This document shows, piece after piece, positions 17,566 through 25,980 of a stretch of 64,000 bases of DNA (within the stretch, counting starts at the first letter, position 1; every line of letters starts with the position of its first letter). The translations under genes and the position numbers were made by a program. Origin of the DNA: Oligoflexia bacterium (lineage in GTDB: Bacteria > Bdellovibrionota > Bacteriovoracia > Bacteriovoracales > Bacteriovoracaceae); assembly GCA_015231955.1 (NCBI GenBank), contig JADGAN010000005.1, positions 1-64,000 of the forward strand, in the 5' to 3' direction. The notes under the pieces are model-generated. The model did not search any database. It saw nothing but the letters and a program-made list of their open reading frames with translations, and was not told the origin of the DNA.

Positions 17566-19335
17566 TCAGTCAATTCTTCGTAGTGATGCTAATAGCATTT
17601 TATCAAAAGTCTCTGTGGGAGTTGCATAATTTCCGATTTTAACATCCACAACTACCGTTTTACGAAGCTCATAGGCCTCTTTTAATTTTGATCGAATCTC
17701 GTCCGGCCTAGTAATGGTTATGCCATGAGCGCCTAGCGATCTTGCAAATCCAGCAAAATCGTGATCGGGCAGCTGTAACATCGAGGCCGATTTGGCCTGA
17801 GCGCGCTTAGCACGCAGATAAGGGTTACCAAAGGCCTGGTTGTTAAAGACCACAAAAATAACTGGTAATTGGTAGCGAGCGGCGGTTTGCACCTCCATCC
17901 CTTGCATCAGCATACAACCATCACCAGTGATCACAACACTAGGGCAAGTAGGCCGTGCGATTTGTGCTCCTATCCCTGCAGGAATCGCCCACCCCATTGC
18001 TCCCACGTAACGTAAGGAAGAGAAGAACGATTTTGGTGCATACGATTTCCAATAGTGTGCGGCAAAGAAGCTATGAGCACCATTATCAATCGTAAGCATC
18101 GTCTCTCGCGGCATCACCTCTCGTAGTGTATGCACCACTCGCGCAGGGTGAATGGGAATGGCATCGCTCATGGTATCCTCCATATGAAAGCACGACTCTC
18201 CTCCACCCTTCATACGAAGCGATTGCAACCACTCTTTACGCTCTTTGGTCTTGGCCTGCATGCTAGAACTACCATCATTACTGCCTTCACTTAACCTTCG
18301 TGCAATCAAGGCGGCGTAAAGTTTCTTTAAGAAAAGATAGCTCTCCCCTACTATCGGATAGTGAGTAGGAAAATGGTGTCCAATATTATTCTCGTTCACA
18401 TCCACTTGAATCAGCGCTTTAAGCCTTCCAAAACGCTCGTGCCAAAACATCGTATCTTGCATATTCATACGTGAACCCACCACAATCAACACTTCCAGTG
18501 CTGGATCCATTAACGCCTCAATAGCAGGGTAAGTTCCGGCCCACCCAAAGACACCCAGTGAAAGCGGATGATCCTCAGGAAAGGCCCCCTTTGCCGAAAG
18601 TGTAGTAATCACCGGAAGCTCGAACTCCAAGGCAAGTTTCAAAAGCTCATTGGTTGCTGCTTGCTCATTCACTCCAGCGCCACAGAGAATGGCAACATTA
18701 GCATGAGCAGCGACCACCTCAGGAACTTTCGCAAAGGCCTCTTCATCAATGATGTTAGGGTACTTAATCTCCTCTGAAATATTATGGTAATCCTCTACTC
18801 TTTCCAAATTGTTAACATCGGCCTGTTGGACATCGAGTGGAATGGTGAGATGGACAGGACCACGCGTGACTGGGGCCCACATTTTTTTCATAAGGCGCCT
18901 TAAATCAAAACTCAAATTGTGAACATGCCCTAGGCGTAGACTCATCTGACTTACATTTCCCAAAACTTTTTGACTGGAGACAGGCCCGTTAATACTGGTA
19001 TCTTGAATAAAACCTCGCCCCTCCCACTCACTCCTAATCTCTCCATTGATTAAGAAGAGTGGAGTTTGATCCATAAAAGCGGTATAGGCATAAGTCATCA
19101 TATTAAAAATTCCAGGACCACCAATACATAAAGTGGCCCCAAATTTTCCACTGGCCCTAGCATAACCATCGGCCATGGCAATGGCCCCACCCTCATGAGC
19201 GGCGACAATGGGAGTAATCTCCTCTTGATTACCCAGTTCATCTACAAAAGGATCAACAAATCCTCCAGGAACTAAAAAGATATGATCTAAACCCTCTTGA
19301 TGTAGCACTTGTAGGATGGCCTTGGTGGTTCTCAT
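17566..19335 (-). CDS. Thiamine-diphosphate-dependent enzyme, acetolactate-synthase-like
   Basis: About 589 residues with the three-part acetolactate synthase/pyruvate oxidase layout. The catalytic Glu lies in AAHEGGAIAMADGYARASG near residue 50; the middle FAD/DHS-like domain carries VAILCGAGV; the ThDP-Mg motif is GDGCMLMQGMEVQT with the closing NN. ATG 19335 is preferred over the ATG five codons upstream because AAAGG sits 8 bases before it. No regulatory (IlvH-type) subunit is nearby, so true branched-chain synthesis is not implied; decarboxylases and carboligases of this superfamily share the same motifs. It is followed by the CMD-like gene, which would suit a catabolic or carboligase role. 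Confidence 0.85.
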   Translation of the reverse strand: MRTTKAILQVLHQEGLDHIFLVPGGFVDPFVDELGNQEEITPIVAAHEGGAIAMADGYARASGKFGATLCIGGPGIFNMMTYAYTAFMDQTPLFLINGEIRSEWEGRGFIQDTSINGPVSSQKVLGNVSQMSLRLGHVHNLSFDLRRLMKKMWAPVTRGPVHLTIPLDVQQADVNNLERVEDYHNISEEIKYPNIIDEEAFAKVPEVVAAHANVAILCGAGVNEQAATNELLKLALEFELPVITTLSAKGAFPEDHPLSLGVFGWAGTYPAIEALMDPALEVLIVVGSRMNMQDTMFWHERFGRLKALIQVDVNENNIGHHFPTHYPIVGESYLFLKKLYAALIARRLSEGSNDGSSSMQAKTKERKEWLQSLRMKGGGESCFHMEDTMSDAIPIHPARVVHTLREVMPRETMLTIDNGAHSFFAAHYWKSYAPKSFFSSLRYVGAMGWAIPAGIGAQIARPTCPSVVITGDGCMLMQGMEVQTAARYQLPVIFVVFNNQAFGNPYLRAKRAQAKSASMLQLPDHDFAGFARSLGAHGITITRPDEIRSKLKEAYELRKTVVVDVKIGNYATPTETFDKMLLASLRRID

Positions 19336-19489
19336 AGTTCTGCCTTTCATTTTTTCAATGTTTCGCTTCGATAATGCTGTATTACTTGATGTCCATTATA
19401 GAAGCTAACTCCTATAACTCAAATACTATCATTTCGATATTGCGATAGATAAAAACTATGAAAGAAGGGAGCTATTCAATATCGCTAGA

Positions 19490-19882
19490 TTATTTGCCGC
19501 ACTTTACTTCATCTTCATCACAGTGAATAGCATTGAGTTTTTCAGAACATTGCTTAAGTACTGACGCTTTTGACTCCATTTCAGATTCTGATGTTGCAGT
19601 AAAAGTTTTTCCCATAGAACTTACAAAGCAAGTAAATTTCTCTTTTGGTTGATTTGGAACTGAAGGTGTTGGTTTTTGAGATGAGCTGAGCTCTAGTGCA
19701 AAAACTTGCCGTTGTAGTTGCCAGACAGCTTTTTCCAAATCCCATACTCGCTTCTTTAATTCTGCTGTCGAGTAGGAGGAGAGGTCGCTTCCTGGCCTTA
19801 TAACGATTACGGCTTCAGTTGAAATTCCAGCATTGGCCTTGGGTGCGATCAGAATACAAATTAATAGAAAAATTTTTTTCAC
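19490..19882 (-). CDS. Small secreted protein
   Basis: 130 residues starting at GTG 19882 (AAGGA 8 bases upstream), with a short Sec signal peptide (KKIFLLICILIAPKANA) and a mature part holding a probable short coiled coil (LKKRVWDLEKAVWQLQRQV) and four cysteines. No recognised family. It could be an envelope adaptor, but nothing around it specifies a role. Confidence 0.65.
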   Translation of the reverse strand: MKKIFLLICILIAPKANAGISTEAVIVIRPGSDLSSYSTAELKKRVWDLEKAVWQLQRQVFALELSSSQKPTPSVPNQPKEKFTCFVSSMGKTFTATSESEMESKASVLKQCSEKLNAIHCDEDEVKCGK

Positions 19883-19898
19883 GAGTTATTCCTTGCTA

Positions 19899-20111
19899 TT
19901 AGGGGTCTATTTTTAAGTGATAATCAAGTTCTATGCTATTACCACACAGTTTATATTGATACGGATTACTATCTTTTTTTAAAAAAATCCACTGGGAATG
20001 GAAGGGATTAATGGAGCAAAACTCACTGCCGCTGTCTTTAACCAGGAGCAACAAACAGCTACACTTAATTTTAAAATGACCGAAAGTAAGGAGCAAAAGG
20101 AGTGTTCATGA
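19899..20111. other. Ambiguous small open frames between secreted-protein and lipoprotein genes
   Basis: Two overlapping readings compete. On plus, 19998-20111 encodes 37 residues (starts MEGINGAKLTAAV) whose TGA overlaps the lipoprotein start as ATGA, the pattern of translational coupling, but it lacks a good RBS and its frame is closed by TAA 16 bases earlier at an A-run, so it may be the 3' remnant of a longer gene. On minus, 19899-20096 encodes 65 residues ending YHLKIDP. I cannot choose; neither is well supported. Confidence 0.25.
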
Positions 20112-20815
20112 ATAAATATATCTTGTTTGCATTCTCTTTGTTGTTTTTTGTTTCTAGCTGCACTCACCTTGATAAACATGCGGCATCGAAAGATTACCCA
20201 TCGCTAGTAGACGATCCTGAGCGCTATATAAACAATCTTTATTTTGGTGTCAATGGGTACATCATAGGAGATGAAGATGCAAAAAAAATAAAAGATCTTC
20301 ATTACAACGAAAAGAATACCACTTATGGTGAAATCACCTACAATGGCGCTCAAAAACTTTTTCAACGTTTAAACTTAACTGAGCATGATGTTTTTTATGA
20401 TTTAGGTTCTGGTGTCGGCAAGTTGGTCGTGCAGGCCTTTCTTACCACTCCTGTAAAAAAAGCAGCAGGAATAGAATTAATCGCTTCACGCGCACAAGAA
20501 GCGCAAAAGGCGCTTGAGGCCCTCGTTCAAGATGGAGTAACTTCCAAAACATCTCGAATCATCATGTTTGAAGAGAAAGATATTCTCAAAAGCCAACTAG
20601 GTGATGCAACCGTGTTGTTCTGGTCAAATCTCACCTGGGAAAAGAGAGTGATTAACAATATCATGAAAAAAATTCTAAGCTCCAAACACAAGATGCGACT
20701 AGCATCGTTAGTGCAGTTAGAGGCCTCTCCCTATCTTGTTTTGAAAGAGACCACTATCGTAGACGTTACTTGGAATCGCTACGGATCAACGGTCTACATC
20801 TACGAGATCAATTGA
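20108..20815 (+). CDS. Lipoprotein with SAM-dependent methyltransferase domain
   Basis: About 235 residues from ATG 20108 (AAAGGAG 7 bases upstream; an upstream GTG would be too close to it). Signal peptide with lipobox FFVSSC, so exported and lipidated. The body carries FYDLGSGVGKLVVQAFL, a class I methyltransferase motif I of the sort found in DOT1-like bacterial proteins, then AGIELIASRAQEAQ (motif II acidic residue) and ATVLFWSNLTWEK. An extracytoplasmic SAM-dependent enzyme is odd because SAM is cytosolic; it may be non-catalytic, or the lipobox may be a misleading coincidence. Followed by a good terminator. Confidence 0.8.
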   Translation: MNKYILFAFSLLFFVSSCTHLDKHAASKDYPSLVDDPERYINNLYFGVNGYIIGDEDAKKIKDLHYNEKNTTYGEITYNGAQKLFQRLNLTEHDVFYDLGSGVGKLVVQAFLTTPVKKAAGIELIASRAQEAQKALEALVQDGVTSKTSRIIMFEEKDILKSQLGDATVLFWSNLTWEKRVINNIMKKILSSKHKMRLASLVQLEASPYLVLKETTIVDVTWNRYGSTVYIYEIN

Positions 20816-20841
20816 CCCTGTTTTGTTTTAAAGCAAACGCT

Positions 20842-20868
20842 AACGACATGTATCTCTATGTCGTTTTT
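20842..20868 (+). terminator. Rho-independent terminator
   Basis: Perfect 8-base stem AACGACAT / ATGTCGTT, 8-base loop, running into TTTTT. It closes the lipoprotein methyltransferase gene. Confidence 0.75.
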
Positions 20869-20935
20869 GTCACAAAACATGCATCTAAAACCCATGTGAA
20901 GTCTTAACCTCCTTATTTTCCATCATACTTGCAAT

Positions 20936-21041
20936 GTAACTGCTCACACCCATCAACCTTCACCTCTCAACCAAATGCTGTTAGCTAAGCAACTTTCAGC
21001 ATCCGGCAGAGGGTAGATGGCTGAAGGGTGTGAGCAGTTAC
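20936..21041. repeat. 106-base imperfect palindromic repeat, copy 2
   Basis: Perfect terminal arms of 16 bases (gtaactgctcacaccc / gggtgtgagcagttac) continue inward as an imperfect inverted repeat for about 45 bases per side, meeting at a loop around tagctaagcaac. It differs from the copy at 24602-24709 at only two positions. It lies 33 bases upstream of ATG 21075, so it is probably transcribed in, or close to, the leader of that gene. Confidence 0.85.
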
Positions 21042-21074
21042 CTTTTTTAACCAAATTTTTTACGGAGGACTTTT

Positions 21075-21767
21075 ATGAAAAATTTATTGTTAGTCACCGC
21101 AACTCCCATCAATGGCGGTTTTAATCCTTTCATCAGAGGGGCCCGTATCGAAGGAAAAGTGATGATCGCCGGGAATGCTTGTGTTGCTTTTGGTACCACT
21201 ATTCAAATCAAAGTAAAAAATGATTATCGAGGTTTTGCCCACCTTACCGCTTATCGGATTAAGGATCTTAGCAAACCAGCTCCTATGTGTCCGATGGTTT
21301 ATGCCCCCGTTTATCACGAATTTAAACGCGACATTCGTGCAAGAGAGATCATCGTCCACAACGTTAAAGAGATGGGCAATGACCTAAACGCCAGCGACCT
21401 CGATACTAACTTCATTATCCGTGAAAAAGTGATCATGCTTGATGTGACGGCCACTCCGATTAATGCTGGCATCAATCCCGCTTTCAAAGCCTACATCATT
21501 AGCGGGAAAGTTCAACTTGGTTCCAATAAATGTACTGCTAAAGGAGTTAGCGCCGATGTGGTCATTTCAAGCGATGATGAAGGAAATACAAGCGTTGAAG
21601 CTGTTCGTATCATCAACACCAAAGATCGTCCAAGAATTTGCACCAGAGAGTATATGCCTGTTTACTATGAGTTCAGCAAAGAGGTTAGAGGAACTCATAT
21701 CCAACTCCTTAACGTTGGGGAAATGAACAACATTGTTGACCCAGTTTCTCTTGTTGATCTCAGATAA
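21075..21767 (+). CDS. Two-repeat protein of unknown function
   Basis: 230 residues made of two homologous units of about 105 residues (about 7-103 and 124-221). Matching landmarks are VTATPINGG / VTATPINAG, GNACVAFG / SNKCTAKG, YAPVYHEFKRDIRA / YMPVYYEFSKEVRG and VKEMGN / VGEMNN; each unit keeps two cysteines (one before, one after the middle), probably a disulfide or metal site. The first unit starts almost at the N-terminus, and there is no signal peptide. Predicted all-beta. Strong RBS (GGAGG). The two repeats have diverged well beyond recent duplication. No family recognised. Confidence 0.8.
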   Translation: MKNLLLVTATPINGGFNPFIRGARIEGKVMIAGNACVAFGTTIQIKVKNDYRGFAHLTAYRIKDLSKPAPMCPMVYAPVYHEFKRDIRAREIIVHNVKEMGNDLNASDLDTNFIIREKVIMLDVTATPINAGINPAFKAYIISGKVQLGSNKCTAKGVSADVVISSDDEGNTSVEAVRIINTKDRPRICTREYMPVYYEFSKEVRGTHIQLLNVGEMNNIVDPVSLVDLR

Positions 21768-21957
21768 CTCCTAGCTTCTTTCATCTATCAAAACACAAAC
21801 GCTTTTCTTCCATCACACATTCCCAACAATTTAACATAGACATCTTAACCAACTTCTTTACGATCAAGTCAGCCACTTAAACCATAATTAAAAATGAATA
21901 GACGTTCGTAATAAGCTTTCATTAAATTTAGTACTAATTGAAAAAATAGGAATGTTT

Positions 21958-23079
21958 ATGACAACCTCGTTTACCCAAGAATTTAATTGGATCCGGCTTC
22001 AAATGCCCTTAGTGCAAAAAGCATTGGAAAAACTGCCTCGCCTCGATGGGGTTCGCTTGGCCTGTTCTGTTCATCTGGAAATTAAGATGGTGCAGATGTT
22101 TGAAGCATTGATGGAAAGAGGTGCAGAGCTCTTTTTGACCACTTGTAATCCCAAGACAGTTAGAGATGATGTTATTGAATACCTCTCAAAAAAGGGTGCC
22201 TCCACTCATGCCTGGTTTGATATGTCACCGGCAGATTATAGCAGCGGATTTGAGCGTGCCCTCGATTGGGAACCAACTCATTTATGCGAGATGGGAGCTG
22301 ACTTAACTTACACTCTCACCCGCAATAGTGATCGTGCAAAAAATAGTAAGATTAAGGCCAGCTTGGAGGCCACCGGATCGGGTATAACCCGCTTGGGCCA
22401 GCTTACTCCACCCTATCCAATCTTCAACTGGGATGATGTCCCCATAAAAGAGGGACTACACAATCGGCACATGGTAGGTCTTACCGCCTGGCACGCCTTC
22501 CTCTCACGCACTGGACTTACTCTTCATGGAAAACGTGTGAGTGTTATTGGTTTTGGTTTAGTGGGAAGAGGTGTTGCCGATATTGCAAGGGCCTATGGAG
22601 GAACTGTTTCTATTGTAGAAAAAGATGTCTCTCGATCACTGGAGGCCAAATACGGAGGATGGGAGGTAAAAACTCTTAACGAGGCCATACTCGAATCCGA
22701 TGTAATTGTAACCGCGACCGGAGTTAGCAACATCATTCAATCAGAGCATTTTCCAATGATGAAAAATGGAGTTATTCTCATGAATGTGGGCCATCAGGCG
22801 CGTGAAATAGATACTTCATCGCTCTTACTTCATTCGCATCGAGAAATAATTCCTTTTATCCGCGAAGTGGATCTTGGGCATAAACGTATCTACCTTTTTG
22901 CGGAAGGATCGATGGCCAATTTGGTTGCGGGATGTGGTGATAGTTTTAACTCTTTTGATATTATCCTTGCAGTCATGATCTCTGGAATTAGTCATATCGT
23001 GGGAGCTGGATCCAAGACCTCTCCGGGAGTTTACCTCTTACCGAAAGCGGTGTGGGAACCCTTTGTAGCAAGTAACTAA
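21958..23079 (+). CDS. Adenosylhomocysteinase-like NAD-binding protein
   Basis: About 373 residues from ATG 21958 (preferred: AATAGGA about 7 bases upstream; ATG 21952 is too close). Homologous along its length to S-adenosylhomocysteine hydrolase: SVHLEIKMV, TTCNPKTVRDDV, the NAD loop VIGFGLVGRGVADIARAYG, NVGHQAREID and GVYLLPK. Differences: the catalytic Lys-Asp pair KSKFDN reads KEGLHN, the DDGGD stretch reads CEMGAD, the GHPS histidine region reads GDSF, and the C-terminal KPDHYRY tail that completes the neighbouring NAD site is absent. It is therefore unlikely to hydrolyse SAH in the canonical way. Ends 5 bases from the convergent hemG stop. Confidence 0.85.
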   Translation: MTTSFTQEFNWIRLQMPLVQKALEKLPRLDGVRLACSVHLEIKMVQMFEALMERGAELFLTTCNPKTVRDDVIEYLSKKGASTHAWFDMSPADYSSGFERALDWEPTHLCEMGADLTYTLTRNSDRAKNSKIKASLEATGSGITRLGQLTPPYPIFNWDDVPIKEGLHNRHMVGLTAWHAFLSRTGLTLHGKRVSVIGFGLVGRGVADIARAYGGTVSIVEKDVSRSLEAKYGGWEVKTLNEAILESDVIVTATGVSNIIQSEHFPMMKNGVILMNVGHQAREIDTSSLLLHSHREIIPFIREVDLGHKRIYLFAEGSMANLVAGCGDSFNSFDIILAVMISGISHIVGAGSKTSPGVYLLPKAVWEPFVASN

Positions 23080-23083
23080 AGCA

Positions 23084-24445
23084 TTAATTTTTTTCTGCTG
23101 AATAGAGATTTTCCGCACTCTTAATGGACTCATTTACACTAATTCCTTCCAGGTAATTTCCCAAAAGAAAAATATCAGGATGTTTAGCAAGCGCTTGATA
23201 AATAGATTTTTTTATAGATTGATGACCAAGATGATATTGAGGGATAGCATTTTCGATTTTATTAACATGAGAATAGATTGGACACGAGCTGATTTTTAAA
23301 ATTCTTGAAAGCTCTTCATGAACAATCTCAACAATTTTTTGATCACTCACATTTTGAATGTCTTCATCGTGTGCTCCACCAATATAAACTTTAATAGCTG
23401 TATGATTATGACCAGCACGATCAGGAAAGAGATTCGAGGAGAAGAGTCCACCCAGTATTCTCACCTTTTGATTTCTTGGGATGAGAAAGCCAAACCCATC
23501 CATCGTATGCTGAATACTCTCTTTAGGATATCCCATCAGACAAGTTGTTATACTGCCATAAGGAATTTTTTGTAATAGCACTGAGAGATTTCCATCAATA
23601 TTTGCTAATAATTTTCCTGCAACAAATGCTGGAGTTGCAAGAACAATATTCTTAGCGGTGAAATCTCCTTCGCATGTTTGAATGGTATAGTAGCCGTTAT
23701 TCTTGGTGATAGAAAGGGCCTCACAGCTAAAGCGAATATGTTTGTTATGCCTTTGTTCCATATGGCGAGCGATGGCCCCCATCCCTTTTTTGAGTGTTCT
23801 AAATGTTACACTTTTATTATCCTTGCTCTTCTCCGTTGATTTAATTTTAAAAAGAAGGAGAAATAAGAGAAAACTTTTGAACTTATTTTCAATGGTAGCA
23901 ATTTTAGGAAAGAGGGAGTTCACATCAATCTTTTTAAAATCTCCTGCTGCAACACCACTAACCATTGAATCGAGTGCTATATTTGCAACCTCTTCACCAA
24001 AACGTCGCTTACCAAATTCATAAACACTCTCCTCGCTTTGATTTGGTCTAGGACTAAAAGGCTCTAAGCAAAGTCTTAGCTTTGCCTTTGCAGAAAAAAG
24101 TTTGCTTTTAAAAAAGGCCAATGGTCCCTCTGGAAGAGCGTGCAGCTCTCCGTTACGATAGATATATCTCTTATCGTTACCAGGAACGTTGGTGATAACC
24201 TCTTCCGAGAGTCCTATCTTCTCAATGAACTCAGTTGTATGCTTATAACTTTTAAGAAAGGCCACAGGGCCAGTTTCAAGTAAAAAGTCTTGGTCAAAAT
24301 CGCTATTAACCAAGCCGCCACAGCGTTCTGCTTTTTCTAGCAGTAAGACGTTATGTTGCATTTTGTTTAATGTTTCCAAGGCGGAAAGCCCAGCAACTCC
24401 TCCTCCAATAATAATAGAATCAAAATTTTGGTTCTCTGTTGTCAT
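23084..24445 (-). CDS. hemG: HemY-type protoporphyrinogen oxidase
   Basis: 453 residues. FAD-binding signature IIIGGGVAGLSALETL at the N-terminus followed by LLLEKAERCGGLV, and the C-terminal EGISVNESIKSAE which closes the FAD site in this family. It oxidises protoporphyrinogen IX to protoporphyrin IX, the penultimate step of heme synthesis, at the inner membrane face. Other members of the flavin amine-oxidase superfamily share the N-terminal motif, but length and the C-terminal motif favour HemY. No other hem gene is nearby. RBS upstream of ATG 24445 is GGAAT. Confidence 0.88.
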   Translation of the reverse strand: MTTENQNFDSIIIGGGVAGLSALETLNKMQHNVLLLEKAERCGGLVNSDFDQDFLLETGPVAFLKSYKHTTEFIEKIGLSEEVITNVPGNDKRYIYRNGELHALPEGPLAFFKSKLFSAKAKLRLCLEPFSPRPNQSEESVYEFGKRRFGEEVANIALDSMVSGVAAGDFKKIDVNSLFPKIATIENKFKSFLLFLLLFKIKSTEKSKDNKSVTFRTLKKGMGAIARHMEQRHNKHIRFSCEALSITKNNGYYTIQTCEGDFTAKNIVLATPAFVAGKLLANIDGNLSVLLQKIPYGSITTCLMGYPKESIQHTMDGFGFLIPRNQKVRILGGLFSSNLFPDRAGHNHTAIKVYIGGAHDEDIQNVSDQKIVEIVHEELSRILKISSCPIYSHVNKIENAIPQYHLGHQSIKKSIYQALAKHPDIFLLGNYLEGISVNESIKSAENLYSAEKN

Positions 24446-24527
24446 ATCTATTCCTTGAATCCCCGATTTTTTTAAAAAGATAGTTTCTCTATGAATGATT
24501 TATTTAAGTTTGGCAATAAGATTTATC

Positions 24528-24569
24528 ATTGGGTAAAATTGCGGGATCACTCCCGCAATTTTACCCAAT
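24528..24569. repeat. Perfect 19-bp hairpin
   Basis: Perfect 19-base stem (attgggtaaaattgcggga and its complement) with a 4-base loop tcac. It could act as a bidirectional terminator at the upstream edge of hemG, although no T-run follows on either side beyond the stem; the A/T composition of the outer stem may serve. Placed in the 290-base gap between hemG and a decayed gene. Confidence 0.8.
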
Positions 24570-24601
24570 AAATTTTCTATCTTGCAATTAAGATTATTTT
24601 C

Positions 24602-24709
24602 AGTAACTGCTCACACCCCTCAACCTTCACCTCTCAACCAAATGCTGTTAGCTAAGCAACTTTCAGCATCCGGTAGAGGGTAGATGGCTGAAGGGTGTGA
24701 GCAGTTACT
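24602..24709. repeat. 106-base imperfect palindromic repeat, copy 3
   Basis: Same element as 20936-21041 (two substitutions in 106 bases), with one more base pair at its ends. It lies about 50 bases from the 3' end of the decayed gene at 24759-25356 and only 33 bases from the perfect hairpin at 24528-24569. The high identity between copies implies recent mobility or gene conversion. Confidence 0.85.
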
Positions 24710-24758
24710 ATTTTCATACGATCAAATTTAAACTAGATGGTGAGTAGTTCGAAAATAG

Positions 24759-25356
24759 TTAAATCCTTCCTTGAAATGAAACTGTGATCTTAATCGCTGC
24801 GCGAACTGCATCCATGATTTGACGATTGTATTGGATGAGATCACATTTTTTCTTGTCGGACAGCTCGAAAAGAACTGTTGAAGAATATTTTTTTTTAGAC
24901 AAGGAAGTAAGGGGGTTGTCTCATCCATGTCGGAGAGAAAATCCTGGGGGAGGCATGTTTCAACCACCTGATCATAGAGCGAATCCAGCAAAGGTAGATA
25001 CCAGGGATGGTGATCAAGGAGCACTCTTGTTCACTTAAATAGTGGTTGGTTCCTTGTTCTAGTTCTAAGATCTGAGCTTTCAACTTTTTGGCCATTGCTG
25101 ACTCCTTAATGAGTTGAATCTTCCGTTCTTGATGTTCATTAGGATCATTGAGTTCATGGGCGATTGATTTGTGGACATTATCAAGATCAAAGGACTCTTT
25201 GGATATGTAGTTGATCCCGCATGATTTAAGCTTTGGACAATCGCTCTCACTGAGTCTTTTGGGTTGGATGTGTCGTATTGGTATAGTGCCCATATATTTT
25301 TGAATGATAGCACAATCTTGGACAGTGAGATGAATAGTAGCACTGGAAGAGAGCAA
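24759..25356 (-). pseudogene. Frameshifted gene of unknown family
   Basis: Protein-like sequence on the minus strand changes frame at least twice. One frame gives about 117 residues including KAQILELEQGTNHYLSEQE, a second gives SLYDQVVETCLPQDFLSD and KKNILQQFFS, and a third gives DKKKCDLIQYNRQIMDAVR before a stop. The pieces follow on collinearly, so this looks like one decayed gene rather than three genes. I do not recognise the family. Its 3' end is next to hairpin repeat copy 3. Confidence 0.55.
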
Positions 25357-25369
25357 TGTTCCGCTTTAC

Positions 25370-25504
25370 TCAACCCGGTAGATTATTGTGTGGATCAGGA
25401 TCACCACCATAAATCATACCAGAGACAAGTCCATGGTCTTTACGATTTTCCGCAATAACGATTCCTAGGATATGCCCGCCTACGAAGATGATCAAGAACC
25501 ACAT
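25370..25504 (-). CDS. Possible 44-residue membrane peptide
   Basis: ATG 25504 to TGA 25370 encodes 44 residues: a hydrophobic N-terminus (MWFLIIFVGGHILGIVI) followed by a polar tail rich in Gly, Asp and Pro ending HNNLPG. It is upstream of the decayed gene on the same strand. No convincing RBS, so this may be a true small membrane protein or the 5' fragment of the same decayed gene. Confidence 0.35.
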   Translation of the reverse strand: MWFLIIFVGGHILGIVIAENRKDHGLVSGMIYGGDPDPHNNLPG

Positions 25505-25520
25505 TAACAGTTCATGTCAC

Positions 25521-25889
25521 TTATCTCTCGTCACCAATAGGTGCAATCGATTTACTCTCAACCATCAAGACAGTGGCCCCGTAAGCAGCAAGGGGGCGAT
25601 GACGAACACCCTTTGGAATAACGGTGCCTTCATTGGCCTTAAGCTCGATGGTTTCTTTATTCTCAACTTCGATCGCAAGCGTCCCTTCAATCACAAAAAA
25701 GAACTCATCTTCCTTATCGTGGGAGTGCCAATGAAACTCCCCATTAAAGACGCCAATTCGCACAACACTCTCATTCACTTCACACAATGTACGATTAAAC
25801 CAAGGATGGTTGCTAAGCTTTTTAGCATCCGCAATGCTTATTTTTTCCAGTGATCCATAAACCGGCGTCATTTTAATGTCGTATTCCAT
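25521..25889 (-). CDS. Cupin-domain protein
   Basis: 122 residues with a single cupin barrel. Motif 1 is FHWHSHDKEDEFFFVIEG, giving two His and a Glu as metal ligands; motif 2 is IPKGVRHRP with the last His. A metal-binding small-molecule enzyme or sensor of the cupin_2 type; the ligand cannot be predicted. Strong RBS (GGAGG) before ATG 25889. Intact, although surrounded by decayed sequence. Confidence 0.88.
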   Translation of the reverse strand: MEYDIKMTPVYGSLEKISIADAKKLSNHPWFNRTLCEVNESVVRIGVFNGEFHWHSHDKEDEFFFVIEGTLAIEVENKETIELKANEGTVIPKGVRHRPLAAYGATVLMVESKSIAPIGDER

Positions 25890-25980
25890 AGTCCTCCCTC
25901 CATGCCCACAAGCACAAACACAATCACAAACAAATTCTTTATGGTAGATTTAACGGATCTTCACCGCTAAAGCAATCCAC

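Noticed and set aside
17566..19335. Calling the ThDP enzyme IlvB (acetolactate synthase)
   Set aside because: Motifs are shared by the whole superfamily, and there is no regulatory subunit or other branched-chain gene nearby.
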